NCBI GenBank assembly: GCA_017435025.1
Contig: JAFSFU010000248.1
Location: forward strand, 1-11,201
Direction: 5' to 3'
DNA: 11,201 bases
Origin: Lachnospiraceae bacterium
GTDB lineage: Bacteria > Bacillota_A > Clostridia > Lachnospirales > Lachnospiraceae
The position numbers were made by a program, and so were the translations under genes. Below are positions 1-6,696 of this stretch, in pieces (position 1 is the first letter of the stretch; every line of letters starts with the position of its first letter). Below the pieces are notes generated by a model that worked only from the letters and a program-made list of their open reading frames with translations, had not been told where the DNA came from and did no database searches.

Positions 1-492
1 CAGAGAGAAGATGTTTTTTGCCGGGAGTTTTGCGTAATCGAAATTCTTTGCGCCGTGCATACCGTTTTCCTCACATACTGTGAACAGGAAGTAGAGGTCA
101 CGGTGCGGAGTGCTGGTCTCTTTAAGAATATCGAGGAGTTCCATCATCATAACGATACCGGACTTGTCATCGGCGGCCAGAATAGTGTCTCCTTTGCTTC
201 TTAAAATACCATCTTCAAATACCGGTTCAATTCCGATACCCGGTTCTACGGTATCCTGATGAGCATTGAGGCAGATTGCTTCGCCTTCGAGGGTGCCCGG
301 AATATGGATCAAAAGATTACCGGAATTGTCACCGCCAAATTTCTTGCCGGCCTCGTCACGATATACTTCATATCCTAAGTCTTCAAAATATTTCTGGAGG
401 TAATCGGTCATCGGACCTTCACTATATGAAACACTGTCGATTCTGATCATTTCCATCAGACGGGACAATACACGTTCCTGATTATACTGCAT
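1..492 (-). CDS. M20-family metallopeptidase, peptidase T-like (partial, N-terminal 164 residues)
   Basis: This is the first 164 codons of a zinc-dependent aminopeptidase/tripeptidase-like enzyme of the M20 family; the rest lies beyond the left edge. Seen in the translation: LNAHQDTVEPG (about residues 75-85) carries the metal ligand H78 and catalytic-site D80, GDTILAADDKSG (101-112) carries the bridging metal ligand D109, and FTVCEENG (137-144) carries the general base E141 and ligand E142. The spacing and the ADDKSG form resemble PepT and PepT-like proteins more than DapE or ArgE. The protein is expected to be cytoplasmic; no signal peptide is visible. The ATG at 492 is preceded on the minus strand by AAGGAG about 8 nt upstream, which fixes the start. 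It is transcribed away from the DegV-family gene and has its own promoter candidate. Family assignment is firm. Exact substrate (tripeptides or another amide) cannot be told from this half of the protein. Confidence 0.9.
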   Translation of the reverse strand, partial: MQYNQERVLSRLMEMIRIDSVSYSEGPMTDYLQKYFEDLGYEVYRDEAGKKFGGDNSGNLLIHIPGTLEGEAICLNAHQDTVEPGIGIEPVFEDGILRSKGDTILAADDKSGIVMMMELLDILKETSTPHRDLYFLFTVCEENGMHGAKNFDYAKLPAKNIFSL

Positions 493-541
493 AAGAAAAC
501 TCCTTCCATAATCGTATTATTGAAAAAATCGATACAAAATT

Positions 542-570
542 ATTATACTAAAAGAAATACAAAAATACAA
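542..570 (-). promoter_or_regulatory. Candidate sigma-A promoter for the M20 peptidase gene
   Basis: On the minus strand a perfect -10 box TATAAT (plus-strand 542-547) lies 17 nt from a weak -35 box TTGTAT (565-570). Predicted transcription start is near 535, giving a leader of roughly 43 nt. The -35 match is only 3 of 6, so the call leans on the -10 box, the spacing and the AT-rich surroundings. Confidence 0.55.
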
Positions 571-586
571 TAAATAACAAATGTTC

Positions 587-615
587 TTTACAAACTGGAA
601 AATGCACCATATAAT
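587..615 (+). promoter_or_regulatory. Sigma-A promoter for the DegV-family gene
   Basis: TTTACA (587-592) and TATAAT (610-615) are separated by exactly 17 nt, close to the sigma-A consensus. Predicted transcription start is about 622. This makes the in-frame ATG at 622 effectively leaderless and supports the downstream start at 676 instead. Confidence 0.8.
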
Positions 616-663
616 GTAGTAATGAAAACCATGTATAAGATAGAAAATGATAAAGAGATAGAT

Positions 664-668
664 GGAGG
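664..668 (+). promoter_or_regulatory. Ribosome binding site deciding the DegV-family start
   Basis: GGAGG lies 7 nt upstream of the ATG at 676. The in-frame ATG 54 nt earlier has no ribosome binding site and coincides with the predicted transcription start, so 676 is preferred. Confidence 0.75.
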
Positions 669-675
669 CAGAATC

Positions 676-1527
676 ATGCGAAAATATGTAGTAGTTGCAG
701 AGACTGGTGCCGATGTACCGAAAGACTATGCGGAAAGATATGGAATTTATATTGTGCCGATGCATGTGACTTTTGATGATGTGGTGAAGGACGATGGTAC
801 TTTCCCGCAGCAGGAAGTGTGCGATTATTATAACAGAACAGGAAAAGTTCCGAAGACCGCTGCCTCTAACCCGGAAGACTTTACAAAGATTTTTGATGAA
901 ATTTTTACAAAATATCCGAATTGCTATATTTTTTATTTAGCTTATTCTGCGGTTACTACCAGCTCTTTCCAGAGCGGTGTGATCGCGGCGGATGGTCATC
1001 CGAGAATTTTCCTTTATGACACAAAGCAGGTTACGATCGGACAAGGTGCGGCAGCGATTCGACTTGCGCAGCAGATTGAAGAAAACCCGGATTGGACCGT
1101 AGATCAGGTAAAGGAAGCAGCTGAAAAAATTATCAAATCTATGAACTTCTGGTTTACGCCGAGTAATTTGGATTATCTTCGTGCCGGCGGCCGTGTTAGC
1201 AATGCGACGGCCCTCTGTGGAAATCTGTTGAGTATTCATCCGCGTATTGAAATAGTAGATGGATATTTGAAGGCAACAAAGAAGTATCGCGGTAAAATGG
1301 ACAAGGTCGTTATGAAGATGGTGGATGATTTTGTTGAAGAGAATGATCTGGAGAAGGATGAAATCTGGGTAGGAGGAACCATTGGACTTTCTGAAGAAAT
1401 AAGACAGAATGTTGCAGATGCGCTTCGTGCGAAAGGCTTTAAGAAAATCAATCCAATGACTTGTGGATGTGTGATCACGACCCACGGAGGTCCAAATGCA
1501 TTTGGAATCTGTGGATTTACAAAATAA
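676..1527 (+). CDS. DegV-family fatty-acid-binding protein
   Basis: This 283-residue protein matches the DegV family in length and layout. DegV/FakB proteins hold a fatty acid in a buried pocket and, where a FakA kinase partner exists, present it for phosphorylation and entry into phospholipids. Visible family landmarks are the N-terminal AETGADVP (8-15), the TAASNPEDF segment (61-69) at the place of the usual TSQPSPEDF carboxylate-binding stretch, AYSAVTTSSFQSG (89-101), LDYLRAGGRVS (165-175), LLSIHPRIEIVDG (184-196), YRGK (204-207) and the C-terminal HGGPNAFG (270-277). No signal peptide or membrane segment is seen. It has its own promoter and terminator, so it is probably monocistronic. 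The pocket motifs are divergent from the classical form, so the ligand may differ. A gene for a FakA-like kinase is not in the window. Confidence 0.88.
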   Translation: MRKYVVVAETGADVPKDYAERYGIYIVPMHVTFDDVVKDDGTFPQQEVCDYYNRTGKVPKTAASNPEDFTKIFDEIFTKYPNCYIFYLAYSAVTTSSFQSGVIAADGHPRIFLYDTKQVTIGQGAAAIRLAQQIEENPDWTVDQVKEAAEKIIKSMNFWFTPSNLDYLRAGGRVSNATALCGNLLSIHPRIEIVDGYLKATKKYRGKMDKVVMKMVDDFVEENDLEKDEIWVGGTIGLSEEIRQNVADALRAKGFKKINPMTCGCVITTHGGPNAFGICGFTK

Positions 1528-1540
1528 AATGTGAAAGATT

Positions 1541-1573
1541 AAGACCTCGGGAAAGGTTGTCCTGAGGTCTTTT
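1541..1573 (+). terminator. Intrinsic terminator after the DegV-family gene
   Basis: An 11-bp stem (1541-1551 pairing with 1561-1571, one G-U pair) encloses a 9-nt loop and runs into TTTTCATTT. The T-run is short, so termination may be partial. Confidence 0.72.
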
Positions 1574-1598
1574 CATTTGTCGAAAAATGGATTATACT
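1570..1598 (+). promoter_or_regulatory. Promoter of the clpS-clpA-aat operon
   Basis: TTTTCA (1570-1575, 4 of 6 matches to TTGACA) and TATACT (1593-1598, 5 of 6) are 17 nt apart. Predicted start is near 1605, about 29 nt before the clpS ATG. The -35 box sits in the T-run of the preceding terminator. Confidence 0.6.
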
Positions 1599-1633
1599 GA
1601 ATGGTAACGCAGTAAACGCAGAGAGGACAAGAT

Positions 1634-1933
1634 ATGGCAGTACGTGGTGAGACAAGTGAAAAAACCAAATCTCGGATTCGGGAACCGAAACGATACCAGG
1701 TAATCATGCATAATGATGATTATACCCCGATGGAGTTTGTCGTGGATATTCTCATGGGGGTTTTCCATAAAGAGAAGACGGAAGCGAATATCTTGATGAT
1801 GAAGGTGCATCAGGAGGGTGAGGCGGCTGTAGGAAGCTATTCTTATGATATTGCTTACTCAAAGCTTCGGTTGGCAACAGAGATGGCAGAGGCAGAAGGG
1901 TATCCATTCCGTTTGTCTTTGAGGGAGGTATAG
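1634..1933 (+). CDS. clpS: ClpS, N-degron adaptor of ClpAP
   Basis: ClpS binds proteins with bulky hydrophobic N-termini (Leu, Phe, Tyr, Trp) and delivers them to the ClpA unfoldase. The 99-residue length is typical. The core HNDDYTPMEFVV (26-37) contains the N27 and D28 positions that hold the substrate alpha-amino group, and KVHQEG (57-62) contains the third pocket residue H59. The tail has the usual YDIAYSKLRLA and EGYPFRLSL pattern (71-96). The flexible first 20 residues are basic and polar, as expected of the segment that enters or contacts the ClpA pore. The start is supported by AGAGG 7 nt upstream. The stop is one base before the clpA ATG, so the pair is almost certainly translationally coupled. 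All recognised pocket residues are present. Confidence 0.96.
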   Translation: MAVRGETSEKTKSRIREPKRYQVIMHNDDYTPMEFVVDILMGVFHKEKTEANILMMKVHQEGEAAVGSYSYDIAYSKLRLATEMAEAEGYPFRLSLREV

Positions 1934-1934
1934 A

Positions 1935-4265
1935 ATGAGAGTGACGAAGGAAGTTGCAGATGTATTAAATGGGACGTTTGCAGCCGCTGCAAAAGGGCGC
2001 TATGAATATGTGACTCCGGAATTATTGTTGGCGATTATTGCAAAAAGACCGACGTTCTGTGAGGCGTTCTCCAATTGTGGCGGTGATCCGGAACAGTTGA
2101 AAGATAATCTGAACGGTTATTTAAAAGAAAATATGGAATCTTTAGATAATATTTCACAGCCGCAGATGTCTGCCGGATTTGAAGCCATTATGGTTCAGGC
2201 ACAGGAAACGGCAGAGAACAGTGGGAAAGGTGTGGTTGAACTGACACACCTGGTCAATGGATTCTTTTCTCTTGAGGAGAGCTATGCCGTTTATTATATG
2301 GAAACGCAGGGAGTGGAGAAAATTGATCTGCTGCGTGAATTGTCGATGATCTATACAGAACTGGAAGCTGAAGCGAGAGCTCGTCGTAGTCGTCAGAACG
2401 GAAAGAAGTCCAAACATGATCCGCTTGGCGGAAAGCGACCGGGAAAAGAGGACGATTCGAACGAAAAAGTGCCCCATAGCGGACATGGATTAGAAGATGA
2501 TCCGGACGATGATTTTAGAAGTGAACGCTGGAAGTTTTATGTGACATGTCTGAATGAGAATCTGGATGGTGTGAATCCGTTGATCGGTCGAGAGGAAGAA
2601 CTGGAACGGACCATGCAGATTCTTTGCAGGAAAGAGAAGAACAATCCGCTGCATCTGGGTGAGCCGGGAGTAGGTAAAACTGCAATTGTATATGGACTGG
2701 CGAAAATGCTCAATGAAGGAAATGTTCCGGAACCATTGAAGGGAGCAAAGATCTATGCTCTTGATATGGGGAATCTTCTTGCGGGAACTCAGTACCGCGG
2801 CGATTTTGAGAAGAGATTCCGTATGATCATGGATGGAATCTGTGGAGAAGAAAAACCGATCGTTTATATTGATGAAATCCATAACATCGTGGGTGCGGGT
2901 GCTGTGAACGGGGGAAGTCTGGATGTTTCCAACATGCTGAAACCGTATCTAGCCGCAGGCAAGGTGCGTTTTATTGGAGCAACCACCTATGAGGAGTATA
3001 AGAAACACTTTGAAAAGAGCAAGAGTCTTGTTCGACGGTTCCAGAATGTAGAGATTAAGGAACCAACCATCGATGATACGGTGGAGATATTGTCCGGATT
3101 GAAAAAGCATTATGAAACGTATCATGGTGTTCGATACGGAAAAGGTGTTTTAGAGCATGCGGTTCGTATGAGTGACCGCTATATCAATGAGCGTTATCTT
3201 CCGGATAAAGCCATTGATCTGATTGATGAAGCAGGTGCTTACCGCAGAATGCATCCGCTCGAGCAGAAGACGCAGACAGTCTCAAAGGGACTGATTGATG
3301 AAATTCTTTCCCAAACCTGCCAAATTCCGAAACAGACTGTGGAGCAGGATGAGGTACAGAAACTGGCAGATCTGGAGAAGCGCATGGAGTCTGTAATTTT
3401 CGGACAGAAAGAAGCAATCTCTCAGGTGGTAAATGCAGTAAAGTTTTCCAGAGCAGGCCTCTTGGAAGAGGGGAAACCGCTCGCCAGTCTGCTGTTTGTA
3501 GGTCCGACAGGTGTCGGTAAAACGGAGATTGCAAGAACGCTTGCAAAAGAACTGGGAATCAGTCTCGTTCGCTTTGATATGAGTGAATATGGAGAAAAAC
3601 ATGCGGTTGCAAAATTGATCGGTGCACCTGCCGGATATGTTGGATATGAGGAAGGTGGACTTTTGACAGAACAAATTCGAAAGAATCCACATGCAGTGCT
3701 GCTTTTGGATGAAATTGAAAAAGCACATCCGGATATCTACCATATTCTGCTTCAGGTAATGGATTACGCAACTTTGACTGACAACCAGGGAAGAAAAGCA
3801 GATTTTCGCAATGTGATCATCATTATGACCTCAAATGCCGGTGCCAGCAGAGTCGGAAAGTCCGGTATTGGTTTCGGGGATCAGGATATCAAAGCGGATG
3901 TCATCATGGAAGAAGTGAAAAAAACTTTTCAGCCTGAATTCCGAAATCGTTTAAACCGTATTGTTGTATTTCGTCCAATGGATCAGGTGATGGGCCGTTT
4001 GATCGCAGGAAAGAAACTTTCTGAACTGCAGAATATGCTGGCACAGAAAAAGGTTGCACTTGTGATCGGAAAAGAGGCAGAGGCTCTGCTCGCAAAGAAA
4101 GGAACCAGTACAGAATACGGCGCGCGAGAAATGGATCGCATTGTCGGAAGTGAGATCAAACCATTGCTGGTGGATGAAATTCTGTTCGGAAAGCTGAAAA
4201 AAGGCGGTATGTGTCATCTGACATGTGATGGGGATTCGTTTATACTAAAGCGGGAAGGTAGATAG
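1935..4265 (+). CDS. clpA: ClpA, AAA+ unfoldase of the ClpAP protease
   Basis: The 776-residue hexameric ATPase unfolds substrates and threads them into ClpP in the cytoplasm. Order of parts: Clp N-domain (about 1-145), a charged linker (about 146-197), first AAA+ module with Walker A GEPGVGKT (242-249), pore loop QYRGDF (286-291) and Walker B IVYIDEIH (309-316), then second module with Walker A GPTGVGKT (523-530), pore loop GYVG (567-570), Walker B VLLLDEIE (588-595) and arginine-rich RNRLNR (670-675). No coiled-coil M-domain lies between the modules, which separates it from ClpB and ClpC. The IGF tripeptide (645-647) is the ClpP-docking loop, so it should work with ClpP. The linker of about 50 residues is longer than in E. 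coli ClpA (758 residues overall). Its GGAGGT ribosome site lies inside the end of clpS. ClpP itself is not in the window. Confidence 0.95.
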   Translation: MRVTKEVADVLNGTFAAAAKGRYEYVTPELLLAIIAKRPTFCEAFSNCGGDPEQLKDNLNGYLKENMESLDNISQPQMSAGFEAIMVQAQETAENSGKGVVELTHLVNGFFSLEESYAVYYMETQGVEKIDLLRELSMIYTELEAEARARRSRQNGKKSKHDPLGGKRPGKEDDSNEKVPHSGHGLEDDPDDDFRSERWKFYVTCLNENLDGVNPLIGREEELERTMQILCRKEKNNPLHLGEPGVGKTAIVYGLAKMLNEGNVPEPLKGAKIYALDMGNLLAGTQYRGDFEKRFRMIMDGICGEEKPIVYIDEIHNIVGAGAVNGGSLDVSNMLKPYLAAGKVRFIGATTYEEYKKHFEKSKSLVRRFQNVEIKEPTIDDTVEILSGLKKHYETYHGVRYGKGVLEHAVRMSDRYINERYLPDKAIDLIDEAGAYRRMHPLEQKTQTVSKGLIDEILSQTCQIPKQTVEQDEVQKLADLEKRMESVIFGQKEAISQVVNAVKFSRAGLLEEGKPLASLLFVGPTGVGKTEIARTLAKELGISLVRFDMSEYGEKHAVAKLIGAPAGYVGYEEGGLLTEQIRKNPHAVLLLDEIEKAHPDIYHILLQVMDYATLTDNQGRKADFRNVIIIMTSNAGASRVGKSGIGFGDQDIKADVIMEEVKKTFQPEFRNRLNRIVVFRPMDQVMGRLIAGKKLSELQNMLAQKKVALVIGKEAEALLAKKGTSTEYGAREMDRIVGSEIKPLLVDEILFGKLKKGGMCHLTCDGDSFILKREGR

Positions 4266-4267
4266 CT

Positions 4268-4930
4268 ATGCCGGTTTATCTTTTGAGTAAAGATCATATT
4301 CGTTTTCCAAAGCCAACTCTGGCGGAGAAAGACGGGCTTCTGGCTGTAGGCGGGGATTTATCAAAAGAACGCCTGCTGCTGGCATATTCTTATGGTATTT
4401 TTCCGTGGTTTAACCCGGAAGAGGATATTCTCTGGTGGTGTCCGAAGGAGAGATTTGTAATCTTTCCGGAAGAGATCCATATTTCCAAATCCATGCATAA
4501 GTTTATGAAAAAGCATGATGTGACGATGTCGATCAATAGAGATTTTCGTGATACAATGCATCGGTGCAGGATGATGCGTGAGAATAAAGAAGGAACCTGG
4601 ATCACGGACGATATGGAGAATGCCTACTATGAACTGCATAAGGATGGTTATGCAGTCAGCGTGGAGGCATATATAGACGGGGAATTGGCAGGCGGCCTTT
4701 ATGGCGTGACCATAGGACGCTGTTTCTTTGGGGAAAGCATGTTTTCAGAAAAAGAAAATGGCTCCAAACTGGCGTTGATCGGGTTTTCTCAATATATCAG
4801 ACAATATGGTTTTTTGTTTATTGACTGTCAGTTCCGTACAGATCATCTGGCTACGATGGGCGGCAGATATATTTCCTGGGAGGAATATGACCGCATGCTG
4901 GCTGTTGGAATCGGACGGGAGATGGAATAG
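4268..4930 (+). CDS. aat: Leucyl/phenylalanyl-tRNA-protein transferase
   Basis: Aat moves Leu or Phe from charged tRNA onto proteins with N-terminal Arg or Lys, turning a secondary destabilising residue into a primary N-degron read by ClpS. The 220-residue protein shows the whole family pattern: NGLLA-like KDGLLAVGGDL (21-31), GIFPWFNPEEDILWW (43-57), EGTWITDDM (108-116), GLYGVTIGRCFFGESMFS (143-160), ENGSKLAL (163-170) and FIDCQFRTDH (184-193). D186 and Q188 fall where the E. coli enzyme has its reported active-site Asp and Gln. It lacks a few C-terminal residues compared with E. coli Aat (234 residues), beyond the conserved core. The gene begins 2 nt after the clpA stop, so it is translated from the same message. 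Its position directly behind clpS and clpA strongly supports the N-degron role. Confidence 0.94.
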   Translation: MPVYLLSKDHIRFPKPTLAEKDGLLAVGGDLSKERLLLAYSYGIFPWFNPEEDILWWCPKERFVIFPEEIHISKSMHKFMKKHDVTMSINRDFRDTMHRCRMMRENKEGTWITDDMENAYYELHKDGYAVSVEAYIDGELAGGLYGVTIGRCFFGESMFSEKENGSKLALIGFSQYIRQYGFLFIDCQFRTDHLATMGGRYISWEEYDRMLAVGIGREME

Positions 4931-4945
4931 GAACAGGAGGGAAAT

Positions 4946-6034
4946 ATGAAGGGCTGCAGACCGGAGTATTATGATCGCTTTCGATGCATAGCAGGAGCCT
5001 GCAAAGACAGCTGCTGCATTGGATGGGAAATCGATGTCGACGAGGAGAAACAATCCTATTACCGGAGTATTGAAGGAGAGTTGGGACAGAAACTTCATAC
5101 ATGCATCGATTGGAAAGAAGGACATTTTATTCTTCGTGGAGAGGAGGAAAGGTGTCCATTTCTGAATGAAGGCAATTTGTGTGATCTGATCATTGGACTG
5201 GGAGAAGAAAGCCTTTGTGATATCTGCAGAGAACATCCCAGATTTTATGACTGGTATGAGGGATACACGGAAGTTGGGCTGGGATTATGCTGCGAAGAGG
5301 CGGCTCGTCTTCTGCTCTCTAGTGAAGAAAAATGCAGTTTTTTGTCAGATGATTATGCGGATGAAGAACCATGGATCAATGTATTGCTTGATGCAAGGGA
5401 AACAGCGTATTTGATCATACAGAATCGAAGGCATTCGATATGGGAACGGCTGTATTCTTTAGCTGTATATATAGAAGAACTACAGCAGTGTATGGATTTT
5501 GACAGTTTGGAGGAGGCAGAAGAAACAGTTTCTTATTATCGGGAGAATCCGTGGATTGAGAATACATATTCTGGTTCTGTTGGGGATCGAAGACAGGTAT
5601 ACGATGAGGTCTTGAGAATCTGTTGTGATTTGGAAGTGATGGATCCGGCATGGCCGGATACAATCAAAACATTACAGAAGTTCATTGAGGACGAAAGAAG
5701 ATTGGAACGTGCGGAGAAAAAACTGAATGAGAATTACGGGGGCCTCGATTATCAATATGAGCATTTAGCAGTATATTTTACCTATCGGTATTTTATGAAA
5801 TCCAGAGAAGACAGCAACATCCGTTCAAAAGGAATGATCGGCGTATTCTGTATATTCTTAATCCACCTGCTGGATCTGTGGAATATTGATCAAGAACTTG
5901 TGATAACAACGGAGAACCGCGCCTGGAATGCAAAGAATTGTTCGAAGGAGATTGAATATAGTGAGGAAAACCTCGAAAAATTAAATGATTTGTTTTTTGA
6001 CAGTGATATGGAAGCCATTTGTGGTTTGTTTTGA
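4946..6034 (+). CDS. FliB-like cysteine-rich protein (putative protein lysine N-methylase)
   Basis: The 362-residue protein resembles the family annotated as flagellin lysine N-methylase (FliB), which in Salmonella methylates lysines of flagellin. The recognisable part is the N-terminal 120 residues: CIAGACKDSCCIGWEIDVDE (14-33), CPFLNEGNLCDL (70-81), SLCDICREHPRFYD (89-102) and GLCCEEAARLL (113-123). At least ten cysteines cluster here (14, 19, 23, 24, 53, 70, 79, 91, 94, 115, 116), as expected for an iron-sulfur or metal-binding site. The C-terminal two thirds is rich in acidic and aromatic residues and shows no motif I know. No membrane segment stands out except a short hydrophobic helix near 294-306. 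It starts 15 nt after aat with AGGAGGG as ribosome site, so it belongs to the clpS operon. No flagellar gene is present nearby, so flagellin may not be its substrate. Confidence 0.72.
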   Translation: MKGCRPEYYDRFRCIAGACKDSCCIGWEIDVDEEKQSYYRSIEGELGQKLHTCIDWKEGHFILRGEEERCPFLNEGNLCDLIIGLGEESLCDICREHPRFYDWYEGYTEVGLGLCCEEAARLLLSSEEKCSFLSDDYADEEPWINVLLDARETAYLIIQNRRHSIWERLYSLAVYIEELQQCMDFDSLEEAEETVSYYRENPWIENTYSGSVGDRRQVYDEVLRICCDLEVMDPAWPDTIKTLQKFIEDERRLERAEKKLNENYGGLDYQYEHLAVYFTYRYFMKSREDSNIRSKGMIGVFCIFLIHLLDLWNIDQELVITTENRAWNAKNCSKEIEYSEENLEKLNDLFFDSDMEAICGLF

Positions 6035-6064
6035 TTAGAAATAGAGCTTTTTTGGAGAAAAGTG

Positions 6065-6111
6065 TTTCTTTTTTTCTGGAATTGTGTTAGAATATGCTGT
6101 ACTAGTAGAAT
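6065..6111 (+). promoter_or_regulatory. Weak promoter candidates before the membrane methyltransferase gene
   Basis: The 123-nt gap after the FliB-like gene holds two overlapping weak candidates. One is an extended -10, TGTTAGAAT (-10 box TAGAAT 6088-6093), with a poor -35 TTTCTT (6065-6070) at 17 nt. The other is TTGTGT (6082-6087) with TAGAAT (6106-6111) at 18 nt. Either would let the downstream three genes be expressed apart from clpS-clpA-aat. No strong terminator lies before them, so read-through is also possible. Confidence 0.35.
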
Positions 6112-6157
6112 TATACCATGGGAGTTCTGTGCTCATGCAGCAATAGGAGAGGACGAG

Positions 6158-6682
6158 ATGGAGTTTCTGATTGGAGCTTTTGGTTTTTTCTTATGTTTTT
6201 TATATGATTGGAACCGGGTTTTCTGGAAGAAACGTTTGATATCCAAGTTTTTTCTGCTTGGTACGTTGTGTCAGATTTTTGCAGGAGGAAGTTATCTTTA
6301 TCTTGCATGGAATGGTGAGAAAACAGAACGATATATTTGGATTATAATGTCGCTGGTGTTTTTGGTATTGTTGGTGTATACATTGTTTTTTGCATTACCG
6401 TTTGAAAATACCTATTGTCACGATGCAGAAAATAATAAGGTTTGTAAGAGCGGAATATATGGAGTTTGCAGACATCCGGGTATCTGGTGGTATTTTGGAT
6501 GTTTTGGATGTTTGGGTATGGCTACCGGTAAGGCGGACAGTTTGGCTTCCTGTATGATGCTGTCATGTTTGAATCTTTTATACGCCTGGTATCAGGATAA
6601 ATGGATATTCCCTAAAGAGTTTTGTGACTATTTGGAGTATCAGAAAGAAGTACCTTTTCTGCTTCCACTGAAGCGGAAATAG
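6158..6682 (+). CDS. Small integral membrane methyltransferase, ICMT/PEMT type
   Basis: This 174-residue protein has hydrophobic segments at about 3-16, 31-50, 59-81, 108-122 and 127-145, so it is an integral membrane protein. The C-terminal half carries the hallmark of isoprenylcysteine carboxyl methyltransferase and phospholipid methyltransferase proteins: SGIYGVCRHPGIWWY (98-112) with the RHP motif at 105-107, then DKWIFPKEFCDYLEYQKEVP (147-166), matching the usual pattern of an acidic residue, a short spacer, a Y-x-x-Y and a proline that together hold S-adenosylmethionine. Known relatives methylate carboxyl groups or amino lipids, and bacterial substrates are mostly unknown. I chose the ATG at 6158 because AGGAGAGG lies just upstream. 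An in-frame GTG at 6062 with GGAG four bases before it would add 32 residues and cannot be excluded. It ends 14 nt before the GH3-family gene. Ten cysteines in 174 residues is high. Confidence 0.7.
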   Translation: MEFLIGAFGFFLCFLYDWNRVFWKKRLISKFFLLGTLCQIFAGGSYLYLAWNGEKTERYIWIIMSLVFLVLLVYTLFFALPFENTYCHDAENNKVCKSGIYGVCRHPGIWWYFGCFGCLGMATGKADSLASCMMLSCLNLLYAWYQDKWIFPKEFCDYLEYQKEVPFLLPLKRK

Positions 6683-6696
6683 GTGGGTGTTGGTTT

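Noticed and set aside
622..675. Upstream in-frame ATG extending the DegV-family protein by 18 residues
   Set aside because: It coincides with the predicted transcription start, lacks a ribosome binding site, and the extension is not family-like; the ATG at 676 has GGAGG at good spacing.
937..1485. 182-codon open frame on the minus strand inside the DegV-family gene
   Set aside because: It lies wholly opposite a well-supported gene, has no recognisable motif, and looks like an artefact of codon bias.
2490..3743. Several minus-strand open frames opposite clpA
   Set aside because: They mirror conserved ClpA codons and show no domain of their own.
4268..4930. Horizontal transfer of aat from Proteobacteria
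   Set aside because: Codon use and spacing look like the neighbours and there are no flanking mobile elements; a tree would be needed to claim transfer.
4745..5236. 163-codon minus-strand open frame spanning the aat/FliB-like junction
   Set aside because: Antisense to two supported genes with a clear operon junction, and the translation has no family features.
6055..6076. Short hairpin (AGAAA/TTTCT plus one G-U pair) before a T-run, as a possible terminator after the FliB-like gene
   Set aside because: The stem is only five to six pairs with a single G-C pair, too weak to call; read-through into the next gene remains possible.
6062..6157. GTG start at 6062 adding 32 residues to the membrane methyltransferase
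   Set aside because: It has a GGAG nearby, but the ATG at 6158 has a better ribosome site and the protein begins neatly with its first membrane helix there; the extension overlaps promoter candidates. Not fully excluded.
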